From: SOJA01 sp964598485
GTDB taxonomy: Archaea > Thermoproteota > Bathyarchaeia > Bathyarchaeales > Bathycorpusculaceae
NCBI GenBank assembly: GCA_964598485.1
Contig: CAZRCD010000017.1
Location: forward strand, 1-14,572
Direction of reading: 5' to 3'
DNA length: 14,572 nucleotides
Made by a program: the position numbers and the translations under genes. The notes under the pieces are model-generated. The model was not told the origin of the DNA. It searched no databases and saw nothing but the letters and a program-made list of their open reading frames with translations. How positions within the stretch are numbered: position 1 is the first letter of the stretch; the number at the start of each line of letters is the position of its first letter. This document shows, piece by piece, positions 1 through 8,870 of this stretch.

Positions 1-2600
<2,600 letters not shown>

Positions 2601-2688
2601 TGTCTGGGTGATATAATCGGTGAACAAAGCCTGTGCATGGTGGTTTTGGTGAGAGAGGTTTTGTTGTCTGCGGTGACTAGACCCCCCC

Positions 2689-2699
2689 TTATATATACC
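2689..2699 (+). promoter_or_regulatory. TATA-like box downstream of 23S
   Basis: The sequence TTATATATACC lies just after a run of seven C. It is one of the best TATA-like stretches in the window. With the usual archaeal spacing, transcription would begin near 2718-2722. No protein start lies there, so the promoter would serve a non-coding transcript running into the tRNA-like 3' end at 2788-2815, or a long leader of the radical SAM gene at 2913. The assignment rests on sequence resemblance alone. Confidence 0.4.
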
Positions 2700-2787
2700 T
2701 TGAACCTGCAGTTCTTTCTATGGTTAGATGACCTTTAGGGCATGAATGAGCATGTGTTGGTTAGGTGTCTTTGGTCAGAAATGTAGG

Positions 2788-2815
2788 AAGGGTTCAAATC
2801 CCACTCCGCCAGCCA
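2788..2815 (+). other. Orphan tRNA-like 3' end (partial T-arm, acceptor 3' strand, CCA)
   Basis: The string GGGTTCAAATCCC (2790-2802) has the conserved T-loop with three flanking G-C pairs. It is followed by ACTCCGCCAG and CCA, giving the layout of a tRNA 3' end: T-stem, seven-base acceptor strand TCCGCCA (2805-2811), discriminator G and encoded CCA (2813-2815). The outer two T-stem pairs are mismatched (AA opposite AC). No matching 5' acceptor strand TGGCGGA occurs in the preceding 200 nt; the nearest candidate, TGGTTAG at 2721, pairs only partly. No anticodon arm could be folded. It may be a degenerate tRNA, an integration-site scar, a split-tRNA 3' half, or coincidence. The encoded tRNA-Gln in this window also carries CCA, so CCA is not unusual here. 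Confidence 0.35.
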
Positions 2816-2912
2816 CGTACGGACTTGACTTAATAGCAGGCGCTAGCGAAGAAATAAGAGGACAAATGGTTTTTGTTGATGTTCTGTTTTAGAGTAGGAA
2901 CAGTGAAAACGT

Positions 2913-3770
2913 GTGACTCTGATTTCTAAATTCGATCCTTGGCGTTCAAACCTTTGCACTTGTCCACCTAAATTAACCTTTAACCCTTACACTGGATGTG
3001 ATCATGCTTGCGTTTACTGTTATGCTTCAAGCTATATTCCGAAATTCTTTAGGTGCAGACCTAAAAAAGACTTAATTCCGAGGCTAAAAAGAGAAGCAGC
3101 GAAACTTAAAGGCGAATTAATATCAATTTCTAATTCTTCAGATCCCTATCCAAGCTTGGAAGCCGAAACAGGCTTAATGCGGAAATGCTTAGAAATCTTG
3201 TCTAGGTGTGACTGCAAGATTCAAGTGGTAACAAAGTCAAACCTCGTAGTCAGAGACATAGATCTTTTAAAAAAGAAGCCGTCAATGGTGACTTTGACAA
3301 TCACAACAGACAACGACAACATTTCAAAAATCCTTGAACCAAAAGCTTCATCCTCATCGGAACGGTTGAAGACTGCTGAAACCCTAATTAGAAAAGGCAT
3401 CCCAACATCCGTACGCATAGACCCGATAATTCCATTCGTAAATGATAATCCGGAAAACCTTGTCGAGACCCTTGCTTCAATAGGTGTCAAACACATCACA
3501 AGCTCGACGTATAAGGTTAAACCGGACAGCTGGAAGAGATTCAATATGGCATTGCCAAAAACTGCTGAAAAACTGAAACCATTTTATCTTGACAAAGGAG
3601 AAAAGATCGGCAGAACCGCTTACTTACCAAAGGAATTGAGGTTAAAATTGATGAAAAAAGTGGGCGTGTTAGCCAAGAATTATGGCATCCAATTTGGAAC
3701 ATGCAGAGAAGGCTTAAGCCATTTAAACACTGCGCAGTGCGACGGTTCATGGCTATTAAACAAACTGTAG
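2913..3770 (+). CDS. Radical SAM protein, SplB-like (COG1533-type)
   Basis: A 285-residue radical SAM enzyme. The cluster-binding motif is C29-x3-C33-x2-C36 (CDHACVYC), with the aromatic residue before the last Cys that the superfamily shows. SAM and [4Fe-4S] binding follow from the family. The segment ISNSSDPYPSLEAETGLMR (about 72-90) and VRIDPIIP (167-174) are typical of proteins annotated as DNA repair photolyase/SplB-like, a label inherited from spore photoproduct lyase; the true substrate of archaeal members is generally unknown. Further cysteines occur before the motif (C15, C17) and near the C-terminus (C264, C276), leaving room for an auxiliary metal site. The start is GTG at 2913, the first start codon after an in-frame TGA at 2904. 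There is no clear Shine-Dalgarno, so a leaderless or short-leader message is possible. The gene is a single unit, convergent with tRNA-Gln. Confidence 0.85.
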   Translation: MTLISKFDPWRSNLCTCPPKLTFNPYTGCDHACVYCYASSYIPKFFRCRPKKDLIPRLKREAAKLKGELISISNSSDPYPSLEAETGLMRKCLEILSRCDCKIQVVTKSNLVVRDIDLLKKKPSMVTLTITTDNDNISKILEPKASSSSERLKTAETLIRKGIPTSVRIDPIIPFVNDNPENLVETLASIGVKHITSSTYKVKPDSWKRFNMALPKTAEKLKPFYLDKGEKIGRTAYLPKELRLKLMKKVGVLAKNYGIQFGTCREGLSHLNTAQCDGSWLLNKL

Positions 3771-3789
3771 ATTACAGTAAAGCTTTGAG

Positions 3790-3865
3790 TGGTAGCCCGG
3801 GAGAGATTCGAACTCTCGTCAGCGGGTCCAAAGCCCGCTATGCTTGTCCGCTACACTACCGGGCT
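3790..3865 (-). tRNA. tRNA-Gln (anticodon UUG)
   Basis: Read on the minus strand it gives a full cloverleaf of 73 nt plus encoded CCA. The acceptor is AGCCCGG pairing with CCGGGCT, with discriminator A and CCA at 3790-3792. The anticodon stem GCGGG/CCCGC encloses loop CTTTGGA, giving UUG in positions 34-36, which reads Gln codons. The T-stem GAGAG/CTCTC encloses TTCGAAT. There is no intron. The first 15 nt (3851-3865) overlap the last codons and stop of the nucleotidyltransferase gene on the same strand. The 3' end lies 19 nt from the stop of the convergent radical SAM gene, so both transcripts must end in a very short space. Confidence 0.96.
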
Positions 3866-5002
3866 TCGTCGATTAGAATTTTTGAACTGACTTCTTAATA
3901 TGTATTTTTTGATTAAAACCTTCCTCTCCCTACGTACTTTAAACACGATCTTTCTGGTTTTTTCTATTGTATCAGCTGCCCTAAGCTTGTCTACATCACT
4001 CAAGTTTAGAAACTCTATTATATACTTGTAGTTTCTGGGGTTCTTCTCTTCTAAACTTTCCAAAGACCGTATCAAAGTCGTATAATCCAGTTTGACCTTG
4101 CCAATCGAGGATTTCAACCAAGCATAATTTTCAACCATGTCAACAAATATGTTATTCAAATAATGCGTTGCTTCAACCGCTTTTCCAGAATTAATCAAAG
4201 ACTTCGCACGCATCATCATGCCTTGCAGAAAAGCAGGATTCAAATAATACCTCAGTTTTGTCTTAATCCTAAAATGAGAAGATTCAAAGGCGCGGGGATT
4301 TTGCTTGGCTGTAAAGTTTATTTCGTCCCAGATTACCTTGAAAAGCTTCAGTTTGCCCTCAACGCTTACACTGTCCACTCCACTCAACCCTGATATCTCT
4401 AAGTATTCAGTGAATAGGTTCTGCATTCCCAGTTTCGCCGTTGACTCTTCGAGTTTCTCGACGAATCGGCTGTTTGAAAAAGGTTCCAACGTAACCTCCA
4501 TCAAAACCCTCAAAACATTCTCCAGAGCCATCGCGGCAAAAAGCTGTGAACTTCGAAAGTCTTTCCTTGAAAAGGCTGAAGTTGCACGACTCAGGTATAT
4601 GTCAGATTCTACGACGTGCGCTTCCGTTCTGATGTCAACTCTTTCAGGTGAACCATAAGATTTAGCCATCCAAAGTTTTGTGTTGGTTAGCGACCAGTCT
4701 CTATCGTAGAGAATTTGCATCTCGTATACTTTTTGATCTAATTCAGGCGGAATCTGCCCATGAATCCAAGCTTTCGGAATGTGATCCAAATCTACAAGCA
4801 AACCGTTAATCTCGATTCTTTCCACAAATTCATGACTAAAGTTACCTTTGTCAAGCACTAGCAGGTCAACATCGCTTGATTTTGTAGCATCCCCTCGGCT
4901 CCAGCTTGCAAACAGTCCTACACCATATACGTTCTCTTTGATTCTCATTTCTTTAACAATTTTCTCTAGGGGTCTCCGTATTTTTTCCGGAAGTTTTATC
5001 AT
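3851..5002 (-). CDS. Nucleotidyltransferase-fold protein with long helical C-terminal region
   Basis: A 383-residue protein. The N-terminal 100 residues carry the polymerase-beta-type nucleotidyltransferase signature: FASWSRGD (31-38, the GSxxRG element with Ala replacing the first Gly), then D44-V-D46 as metal ligands and a third Asp in LLVDLD (D71 or D73). All catalytic acids look intact, so an active enzyme that transfers an NMP from an NTP is likely. Residues about 125-360 are helix-rich and partly HEPN-like in feel (for example SSQLFAAMALENVLRVLMEV), but I cannot assign a family. Possible roles include modifying a small molecule, a protein or an RNA end; none is proven. The ATG at 5000-5002 has AAGGA about 12 nt upstream. 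The stop codon lies within the 5' end of tRNA-Gln. The gene is divergent from tfb. Confidence 0.75.
   Translation of the reverse strand: MIKLPEKIRRPLEKIVKEMRIKENVYGVGLFASWSRGDATKSSDVDLLVLDKGNFSHEFVERIEINGLLVDLDHIPKAWIHGQIPPELDQKVYEMQILYDRDWSLTNTKLWMAKSYGSPERVDIRTEAHVVESDIYLSRATSAFSRKDFRSSQLFAAMALENVLRVLMEVTLEPFSNSRFVEKLEESTAKLGMQNLFTEYLEISGLSGVDSVSVEGKLKLFKVIWDEINFTAKQNPRAFESSHFRIKTKLRYYLNPAFLQGMMMRAKSLINSGKAVEATHYLNNIFVDMVENYAWLKSSIGKVKLDYTTLIRSLESLEEKNPRNYKYIIEFLNLSDVDKLRAADTIEKTRKIVFKVRRERKVLIKKYILRSQFKNSNRRSPVV
3894..3905 (-). promoter_or_regulatory. Candidate tRNA-Gln promoter inside the upstream CDS
   Basis: On the minus strand the sequence ATACATATTAAG lies about 30-35 nt before the tRNA 5' end. 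With archaeal spacing it would start transcription near 3872, a few nucleotides upstream of the mature tRNA. It falls within codons for the last residues of the nucleotidyltransferase (around YILRS). The assignment is by resemblance and position only; read-through from the upstream gene followed by RNase P processing would also explain expression. Confidence 0.35.
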
Positions 5003-5082
5003 GTTGATACTATCCTTCTGATTATTAGTGAGTGTAAGTATTCAAAATTTGTGAAAGCGATCTTTTTGACTAAACCGTAAAA

Positions 5083-5090
5083 TTTATATA
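5083..5090 (+). promoter_or_regulatory. TATA box of tfb
   Basis: The sequence TTTATATA follows an A-rich stretch (CCGTAAAA) that could act as the BRE. Transcription would start near 5112-5116, giving a leader of about 95 nt before the tfb ATG. That is long for an archaeal mRNA, so the leader may have a regulatory part. A 13-nt hyphenated inverted repeat, TGATTC-C-GAATCA (5139-5151), lies inside it. The box lies in the 206-bp divergent region shared with the nucleotidyltransferase gene, for which no equally good minus-strand TATA box is visible. Confidence 0.55.
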
Positions 5091-5208
5091 TTAGAACATT
5101 TCTTTCGGATAGACACTTGGGCCGGATGTACTGCTTTCTGATTCCGAATCATTGATGAGGAACACGAAAAGGTGACGGTTCTAAGTGCATATTAATTGAG
5201 GAGAAAAG

Positions 5209-6147
5209 ATGCATAAAAAAGAAAGCAAGGCTCATCAACGTCTATTTGACAAATGCCCAGAATGTGGTAGCCCAAACCTTATTCACGATTACGATACTGG
5301 CGAAACCGTTTGCGGCGACTGTGGATTGGTCGTAAATCAACAAATGATGGATAAAGGTCCTGAATGGCGTGCCTTCACCCAAGAGGAAAAAGCATCAAGA
5401 AGCCGTGTAGGGATGCCAACGTCATACTCTGTCCATGACAAGGGCTTGTCAACAGCCATAAGCCAGATCGATCGCGACGCCTTCGGAAGAAAACTACCCC
5501 TTCGCACACGCCTACAGATGTGGCGATTAAGGAAATGGCAGATACGCTCAAGAGTGCATTCTTCAGTTGACAGAAACCTCGCTCAAGCGATGGCTGAACT
5601 TGACCGCCTTTCAGATAAAATCTACATGCCGTCGCCAATCAAAGAAAAGGCTGCGGTTATCTACCGTAAAGCCTTGGATAAAGGCTTAGTGCGTGGCAGA
5701 TCTATTGCAGCCATTGCTGCCGCTTCGGTTTATGCCGCGTGCCGTGGAAGCGGAACCCCGAGAACCCTACGAGAGGTTGCAGAAGCAAGCTTGGTTGAAA
5801 AGAAGGACGTTGCTCGTTGCTATAGGCTCTTACTTCGTGAACTTGACATACAGATGCCCATCGCCGACCCGCTTACATACGTTTCAAAAATTGCTGAAAA
5901 TACTGGGATTTCCGGCAGAACTCAGGGAGTGGCCATCCAGATTCTTCGTGAAGCGAAAAGGAGTAGGGCTTCTGCCGGTAAAGATCCTATGGGTTTGGCT
6001 GCTGCAGCATTGTACATTGCTTGTTTGCAGAACAACGAGAAGAAAACACAGAAGGACATAGCTGAAGCTGCAGGAGTAACAGAGGTCACTGTGAGAAATC
6101 GATACAAAAGTTTGAGAAAACAGTTGCATTTGGAGATTCCTGACTAG
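5209..6147 (+). CDS. tfb: Transcription initiation factor B (TFIIB homologue)
   Basis: A 312-residue general transcription factor that bridges TBP-bound TATA/BRE promoters and the archaeal RNA polymerase. The N-terminal zinc ribbon has ligands C16, C19, C35 and C38 (CPEC and CGDC). The linker with PEWRAF (51-56) matches the B-reader/B-linker region. Two cyclin repeats follow, about 115-215 and 220-310. The second ends in a helix-turn-helix (DIAEAAGVTEVTVRNRYKSL, 283-302) that contacts the BRE in characterised TFBs. Length and domain order are those of a complete factor, with no truncation. The ATG at 5209 has a good Shine-Dalgarno (GAGGAG, 5198-5203) about 5 nt upstream, which fits a leadered mRNA. 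It is a single-gene unit convergent with the zinc-ribbon/aIF1 operon. Many archaea have several TFBs, and whether this is the main one cannot be told from the window. Confidence 0.97.
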   Translation: MHKKESKAHQRLFDKCPECGSPNLIHDYDTGETVCGDCGLVVNQQMMDKGPEWRAFTQEEKASRSRVGMPTSYSVHDKGLSTAISQIDRDAFGRKLPLRTRLQMWRLRKWQIRSRVHSSVDRNLAQAMAELDRLSDKIYMPSPIKEKAAVIYRKALDKGLVRGRSIAAIAAASVYAACRGSGTPRTLREVAEASLVEKKDVARCYRLLLRELDIQMPIADPLTYVSKIAENTGISGRTQGVAIQILREAKRSRASAGKDPMGLAAAALYIACLQNNEKKTQKDIAEAAGVTEVTVRNRYKSLRKQLHLEIPD

Positions 6148-6152
6148 TAGCG

Positions 6153-6365
6153 TTATGTTTCTTCTTTTTCAAGCTCCATAATTATAGGGCCAATGTATCC
6201 GCAGTTTTCACATACATACTTTTTAGGGGTCAGCCAATAATCAAGATTGCTGGATAGATGAATTTTTGGGCTTCCGCATCTTGGGCAATATATTTTAGTT
6301 GGTCTCCTATAACTTAGCGTTTTAAATACTTCTTTTATATCTTGTAGCAGTTTCATTGGGCTCAC
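6153..6365 (-). CDS. Small zinc-ribbon protein
   Basis: A 70-residue protein of unknown function with one rubredoxin-like zinc ribbon: C27-x2-C30 (CPRCG) and C52-x2-C55 (CENCG), followed by a hydrophobic YIGPIIMEL strand and an acidic end. Such ribbons are common in archaeal transcription and translation factors, but no family could be named. It is the second gene of an operon: its GTG start lies 12 nt after the aIF1 stop codon. An ATG three codons later (6354-6356) is an equally good start, with GTGAG just upstream as a weak ribosome-binding site. It converges with tfb at a gap of only 5 nt. Linkage to aIF1 suggests, but does not show, a role near translation. Confidence 0.7.
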   Translation of the reverse strand: MSPMKLLQDIKEVFKTLSYRRPTKIYCPRCGSPKIHLSSNLDYWLTPKKYVCENCGYIGPIIMELEKEET

Positions 6366-6377
6366 TTTATGTGGCGA

Positions 6378-6686
6378 TTATTGGAGTTCAATATTTTCTT
6401 CAGGATAGCCTATATTGATTAGGTATTGGCGAACTTTTTCACGATGGTCCCCTTGAAGCATTATTTCACCGTTTTTCGCTGTTCCTCCGCATGCACAAGA
6501 ATTTTTCAGCTTTTGAGCTAGAGTTGCTATATCTGCGTCTTTATTGTTTAGACCATCTATAATTGTTGATTTTTTTCTCCACTTTCTCGTTTCAAGCCTT
6601 ATACGAATTCTTTGTTGTTCTTTTCCAATTTCACCGCATACGCACAAATCTTTCGGAAGCCCGCATATTGGACAAATGTCAGCCAT
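6378..6686 (-). CDS. Translation initiation factor aIF1 (SUI1 family)
   Basis: A 102-residue SUI1/eIF1 homologue that binds the small ribosomal subunit near the P site and enforces start-codon selection. The SUI1 domain spans about 26-97. The conserved core includes the basic segment ETRKWRKKSTIIDGL (32-46), then KDADIATLAQKLKNSCACGGTAKNG, and the QGDHREKV turn (78-85). Before it lies a short Cys-rich N-terminus (C5, C8, C15, C17: CPICG and CVC) that probably binds zinc, as in other archaeal members. C64 and C66 (CACGG) also match the family. The ATG at 6684-6686 is about 35 nt from a good TATA box, so the mRNA has a very short leader without a Shine-Dalgarno. First gene of a two-gene operon with the zinc-ribbon protein. 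Confidence 0.95.
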   Translation of the reverse strand: MADICPICGLPKDLCVCGEIGKEQQRIRIRLETRKWRKKSTIIDGLNNKDADIATLAQKLKNSCACGGTAKNGEIMLQGDHREKVRQYLINIGYPEENIELQ

Positions 6687-6715
6687 GATACTCAGACTCT
6701 ACAATAAAGACGGGA

Positions 6716-6725
6716 GTATATAAAA
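6716..6725 (-). promoter_or_regulatory. TATA box of the aIF1 operon
   Basis: The minus strand reads TTTTATATAC, centred about 35 nt upstream of the aIF1 ATG. Standard spacing puts the transcription start near 6693-6697, leaving a leader of about 10 nt. It lies in the short divergent region shared with the dehydrogenase gene. Confidence 0.6.
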
Positions 6726-6818
6726 TTTTCAATTTTATCCTTTATATTTTAAGAATCATCATTGCACAAAAAGATCGGTGGCTTTGGGAAAAACTTTAAT
6801 GATGCTAATTTCTTTTCT

Positions 6819-7967
6819 ATGTTTATGAAAGTGCTTGTTGTAGGTTGTGGAAATATTGGTTCTGTTGCAGCAGAAGACTTAGCTAAGAGCATGAATTCTG
6901 TTGAGATTGTTGTTGCGGACAGAGACGGGGCAAGAGCCAAAGAGGTTGCTGAACGAATCGGTGAAAACAACGTTTCATGGATTCAATTAGATGCAACAAA
7001 ACGTGATGAAATAGCAAAAACCCTGAAAGATTTTGATTTGGCTATGGGGTTTCTGCCTGGAAAACTTGGTTATCATCTAGCTGAAGCATGTATTGATCTG
7101 AGAAAAGATTTAGTTGATGTCTCCTACATGGCTGAAAATCCTCTAGCGTTAAACGACGAGGCTGCAAAAGCTGGTGTAACGATTATTCCGGACTGCGGTT
7201 TGGCGCCGGGTACCAGCAACATTCTTGTTGGGTATGCCGCCGGAAAGCTTGATAAGATTTGCACTATTCGCATAATGGTTGGTGGTCTCCCGGAAAAACC
7301 TGTACCGCCTTTAGGCTATGTTATTACCTGGTCCCCTGAAAGCCTCATCGATGAGTATACGAGAAAAGCGAGGATAGTTGAAGATGGTGAGATAGTTGAG
7401 GAAGAAGCGTTAAGTGGACTTGAGGAAGTTGAGTTTCCAAACGTGGGAGTGCTTGAAGCCTTCTACACTGATGGCCTCAGAACATTACCTGACACAATAA
7501 AGAACGTGGACAACATGTGGGAGAAAACGCTTAGATATCCAGGGCATGCGGAAAAAATAGGGCTGCTTAAGGCTTTAGGGTTTTTTGATGAAGAACCAAT
7601 TAGTGTCAATGATGCCCGCTTGTCTCCAAGAAGGCTAACGGTCAAACTCTTTGAGCGCCAGCTGTTGAGACCTGAAATCAGGGATATAGTCGTAATGAAA
7701 GTTGAGGTTTCAGGCATCAAAAATGACAAACATTTGTGCTACGTCTATCACATGCTGGATCGATATGACGAGAAGCATGGAATTACTGCCATGGCGAGAA
7801 CCACGGCTTATCCAGCGTCCATTATCGCGCATTTAATGCTTAAAAAAGTGATAAAAGAAAAGGGTGTTGTTCCCCCTGAAAGATTGGGTATGAGCGAAGA
7901 GTTTTTCGGTACGTTCTTAAACGAGTTGGAAAAGCGAGGAATAAAAATCACAGAAAAGAAATTTTAG
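6819..7967 (+). CDS. Saccharopine dehydrogenase / lysine 6-dehydrogenase family oxidoreductase
   Basis: A 382-residue NAD(P)-dependent enzyme. The N-terminal Rossmann fold has VLVVGCGNIG (glycine motif GCGNIG at 9-14) and an acidic end of strand 2 (VVADRD, 32-37). LVDVSYMAE (98-106) and PDCGLAPGTSN (124-134) are typical of the saccharopine dehydrogenase-like group that includes L-lysine 6-dehydrogenases. The C-terminal half (about 140-370) matches the family's catalytic/dimer domain. The substrate could be lysine, saccharopine or a related amino acid; the sequence alone does not decide. The frame stays open back to a TTG at 6762, but the start at 6819 (or ATG 6825, giving MKVLVVGCGNIG) is preferred. 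It puts the Rossmann strand at the N-terminus, and a TATA-like CTTTAA at 6794-6799 would yield a leaderless message there. Monocistronic; it ends 6 nt from the convergent ABC ATPase gene. Confidence 0.88.
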   Translation: MFMKVLVVGCGNIGSVAAEDLAKSMNSVEIVVADRDGARAKEVAERIGENNVSWIQLDATKRDEIAKTLKDFDLAMGFLPGKLGYHLAEACIDLRKDLVDVSYMAENPLALNDEAAKAGVTIIPDCGLAPGTSNILVGYAAGKLDKICTIRIMVGGLPEKPVPPLGYVITWSPESLIDEYTRKARIVEDGEIVEEEALSGLEEVEFPNVGVLEAFYTDGLRTLPDTIKNVDNMWEKTLRYPGHAEKIGLLKALGFFDEEPISVNDARLSPRRLTVKLFERQLLRPEIRDIVVMKVEVSGIKNDKHLCYVYHMLDRYDEKHGITAMARTTAYPASIIAHLMLKKVIKEKGVVPPERLGMSEEFFGTFLNELEKRGIKITEKKF

Positions 7968-7973
7968 GATAAG

Positions 7974-8870
7974 TTATGTTACCACGCCCATTCGATGGAG
8001 TTCTTCACGGAGGCTGTCCCTGATTTGTTTGAGGCTTTGTCTCTTCTCTACGTATTCGTCTCCACCTATTTTTTCAGCCTTGAAATCTTCGTCAAACTGC
8101 TGCAGTTGGGTTTCTATCTCCGTTATTCTCGCTCTTAACTGGTCAACGTAGGATATAGCCTTCTCCTCTGCGATAGCTTCCGTTGGGGTCAGAGCCAATT
8201 TTATGATTCCGTCTTCAATTCGCAATATTCTGTCGGCTACCCTGGCAACGCTTGGGTCGTGTGTCACCATAATTACTGTTTTGCCAAGCTCTTTGTTCAC
8301 CTTGACTAAATACTCTACAATGATCTTAGAGTTGACAGTGTCTAACTCGCCTGTCGGCTCATCCGCTAAAATAACAGGGGCATCATTTGCTAGGGCGGCT
8401 GCCATGGCTACACGTTGTTGTTCTCCTCCGCTTAGCTCTTCTGGTTTGTGGTGGGCACGGTCTGTTAAGCCAACAATTTCAAGAAGCTCGTTTACTCGCT
8501 CAATTCTTTTTCTTCTTGAAACACCTGAAGCAATCAGGGAGAGTTCAACGTTTTCTGCCGCTGTTAGTGTTGGGATTAAGTTTAGTGTTTGGAATATGTG
8601 GCCGACTGTTTTTCTGCGATGCTCAACGAGCTGTGTTGTTGATAGGGCTGTTATTTGTGTGTTTCCAACTTGGACAAAGCCTCCTGTTGCTTGGTCTAGT
8701 CCGCCAACGATGTTGAGTAGTGTTGTTTTTCCGCTTCCGCTTGGACCTATAATGGATATTAGTTCGCCAGCTTTGACGTCCATGTTTAATCCTCTTAAGG
8801 CTTGCACCTCAACTTTGCCAATGTGGTAGACTTTGATTAAGTCCTTAACGTTTATGTCTAAGCCTTTCAT
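7974..8870 (-). CDS. ABC transporter ATPase, MacB/LolD-like, with coiled-coil tail
   Basis: A 298-residue ATPase partnering the FtsX-type permease. Walker A is GPSGSGKT (42-49), the Q-loop is FQTLNLIP (93-100), the signature is LSGGEQQR (146-153), Walker B is VILADEP (166-172) with catalytic E171, the D-loop is GELD, and the H-loop is H204 (VTHD). All catalytic elements are intact. The LTAAENVELSLIASG segment is typical of the LolD/MacB group, whose members drive mechanotransmission or export rather than import. The family core ends near residue 225. The last 70 residues (about 229-298) form an added charged, helical stretch, YVDQLRARITEIETQL onwards, that looks like a coiled coil; this tail is unusual for LolD-type ATPases. 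The ATG at 8868-8870 overlaps the permease stop as ATGA, so translation is probably coupled. Second gene of the operon. Confidence 0.93.
   Translation of the reverse strand: MKGLDINVKDLIKVYHIGKVEVQALRGLNMDVKAGELISIIGPSGSGKTTLLNIVGGLDQATGGFVQVGNTQITALSTTQLVEHRRKTVGHIFQTLNLIPTLTAAENVELSLIASGVSRRKRIERVNELLEIVGLTDRAHHKPEELSGGEQQRVAMAAALANDAPVILADEPTGELDTVNSKIIVEYLVKVNKELGKTVIMVTHDPSVARVADRILRIEDGIIKLALTPTEAIAEEKAISYVDQLRARITEIETQLQQFDEDFKAEKIGGDEYVEKRQSLKQIRDSLREELHRMGVVT

Larger units (their letters stand above)
2601..2912. other. Intergenic region after 23S, no convincing gene
   Basis: About 310 bp between the 23S 3' end and the radical SAM gene. No 5S rRNA, intact tRNA or plausible protein gene is visible. 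It contains a C7 run directly followed by a TATA-like stretch (about 2682-2699) and an orphan tRNA-like 3' end (about 2788-2815). It also has two short palindromes, CGTACG at 2816-2821 and CGCTAGCG at 2841-2848, which are short enough to be chance. The 3' part (about 2860-2912) is T-rich and probably holds the promoter of the downstream gene, but no single TATA box stands out. Confidence 0.6.

Noticed and set aside
2868..2925. Possible C/D-box RNA just before the radical SAM gene
   Set aside because: TTGATG and CTGA occur but the C-box match is poor, there is no D'/C' pair and no terminal stem.
5120..5180. Possible C/D-box guide RNA in the tfb leader
   Set aside because: CTGA and TGATGAG are present, but the upstream C box is degenerate, the D'-C' spacing is too long and no final CTGA follows.
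6762..6818. N-terminal extension of the dehydrogenase from a TTG start
   Set aside because: It would place about 20 non-conserved residues before the Rossmann strand, lacks a Shine-Dalgarno, and includes the likely promoter of the shorter form.
8203..8829. 208-codon open frame on the plus strand
   Set aside because: Antisense to the ABC ATPase; the minus frame carries all ABC motifs and the plus translation is Ser/Pro-rich without recognisable features.
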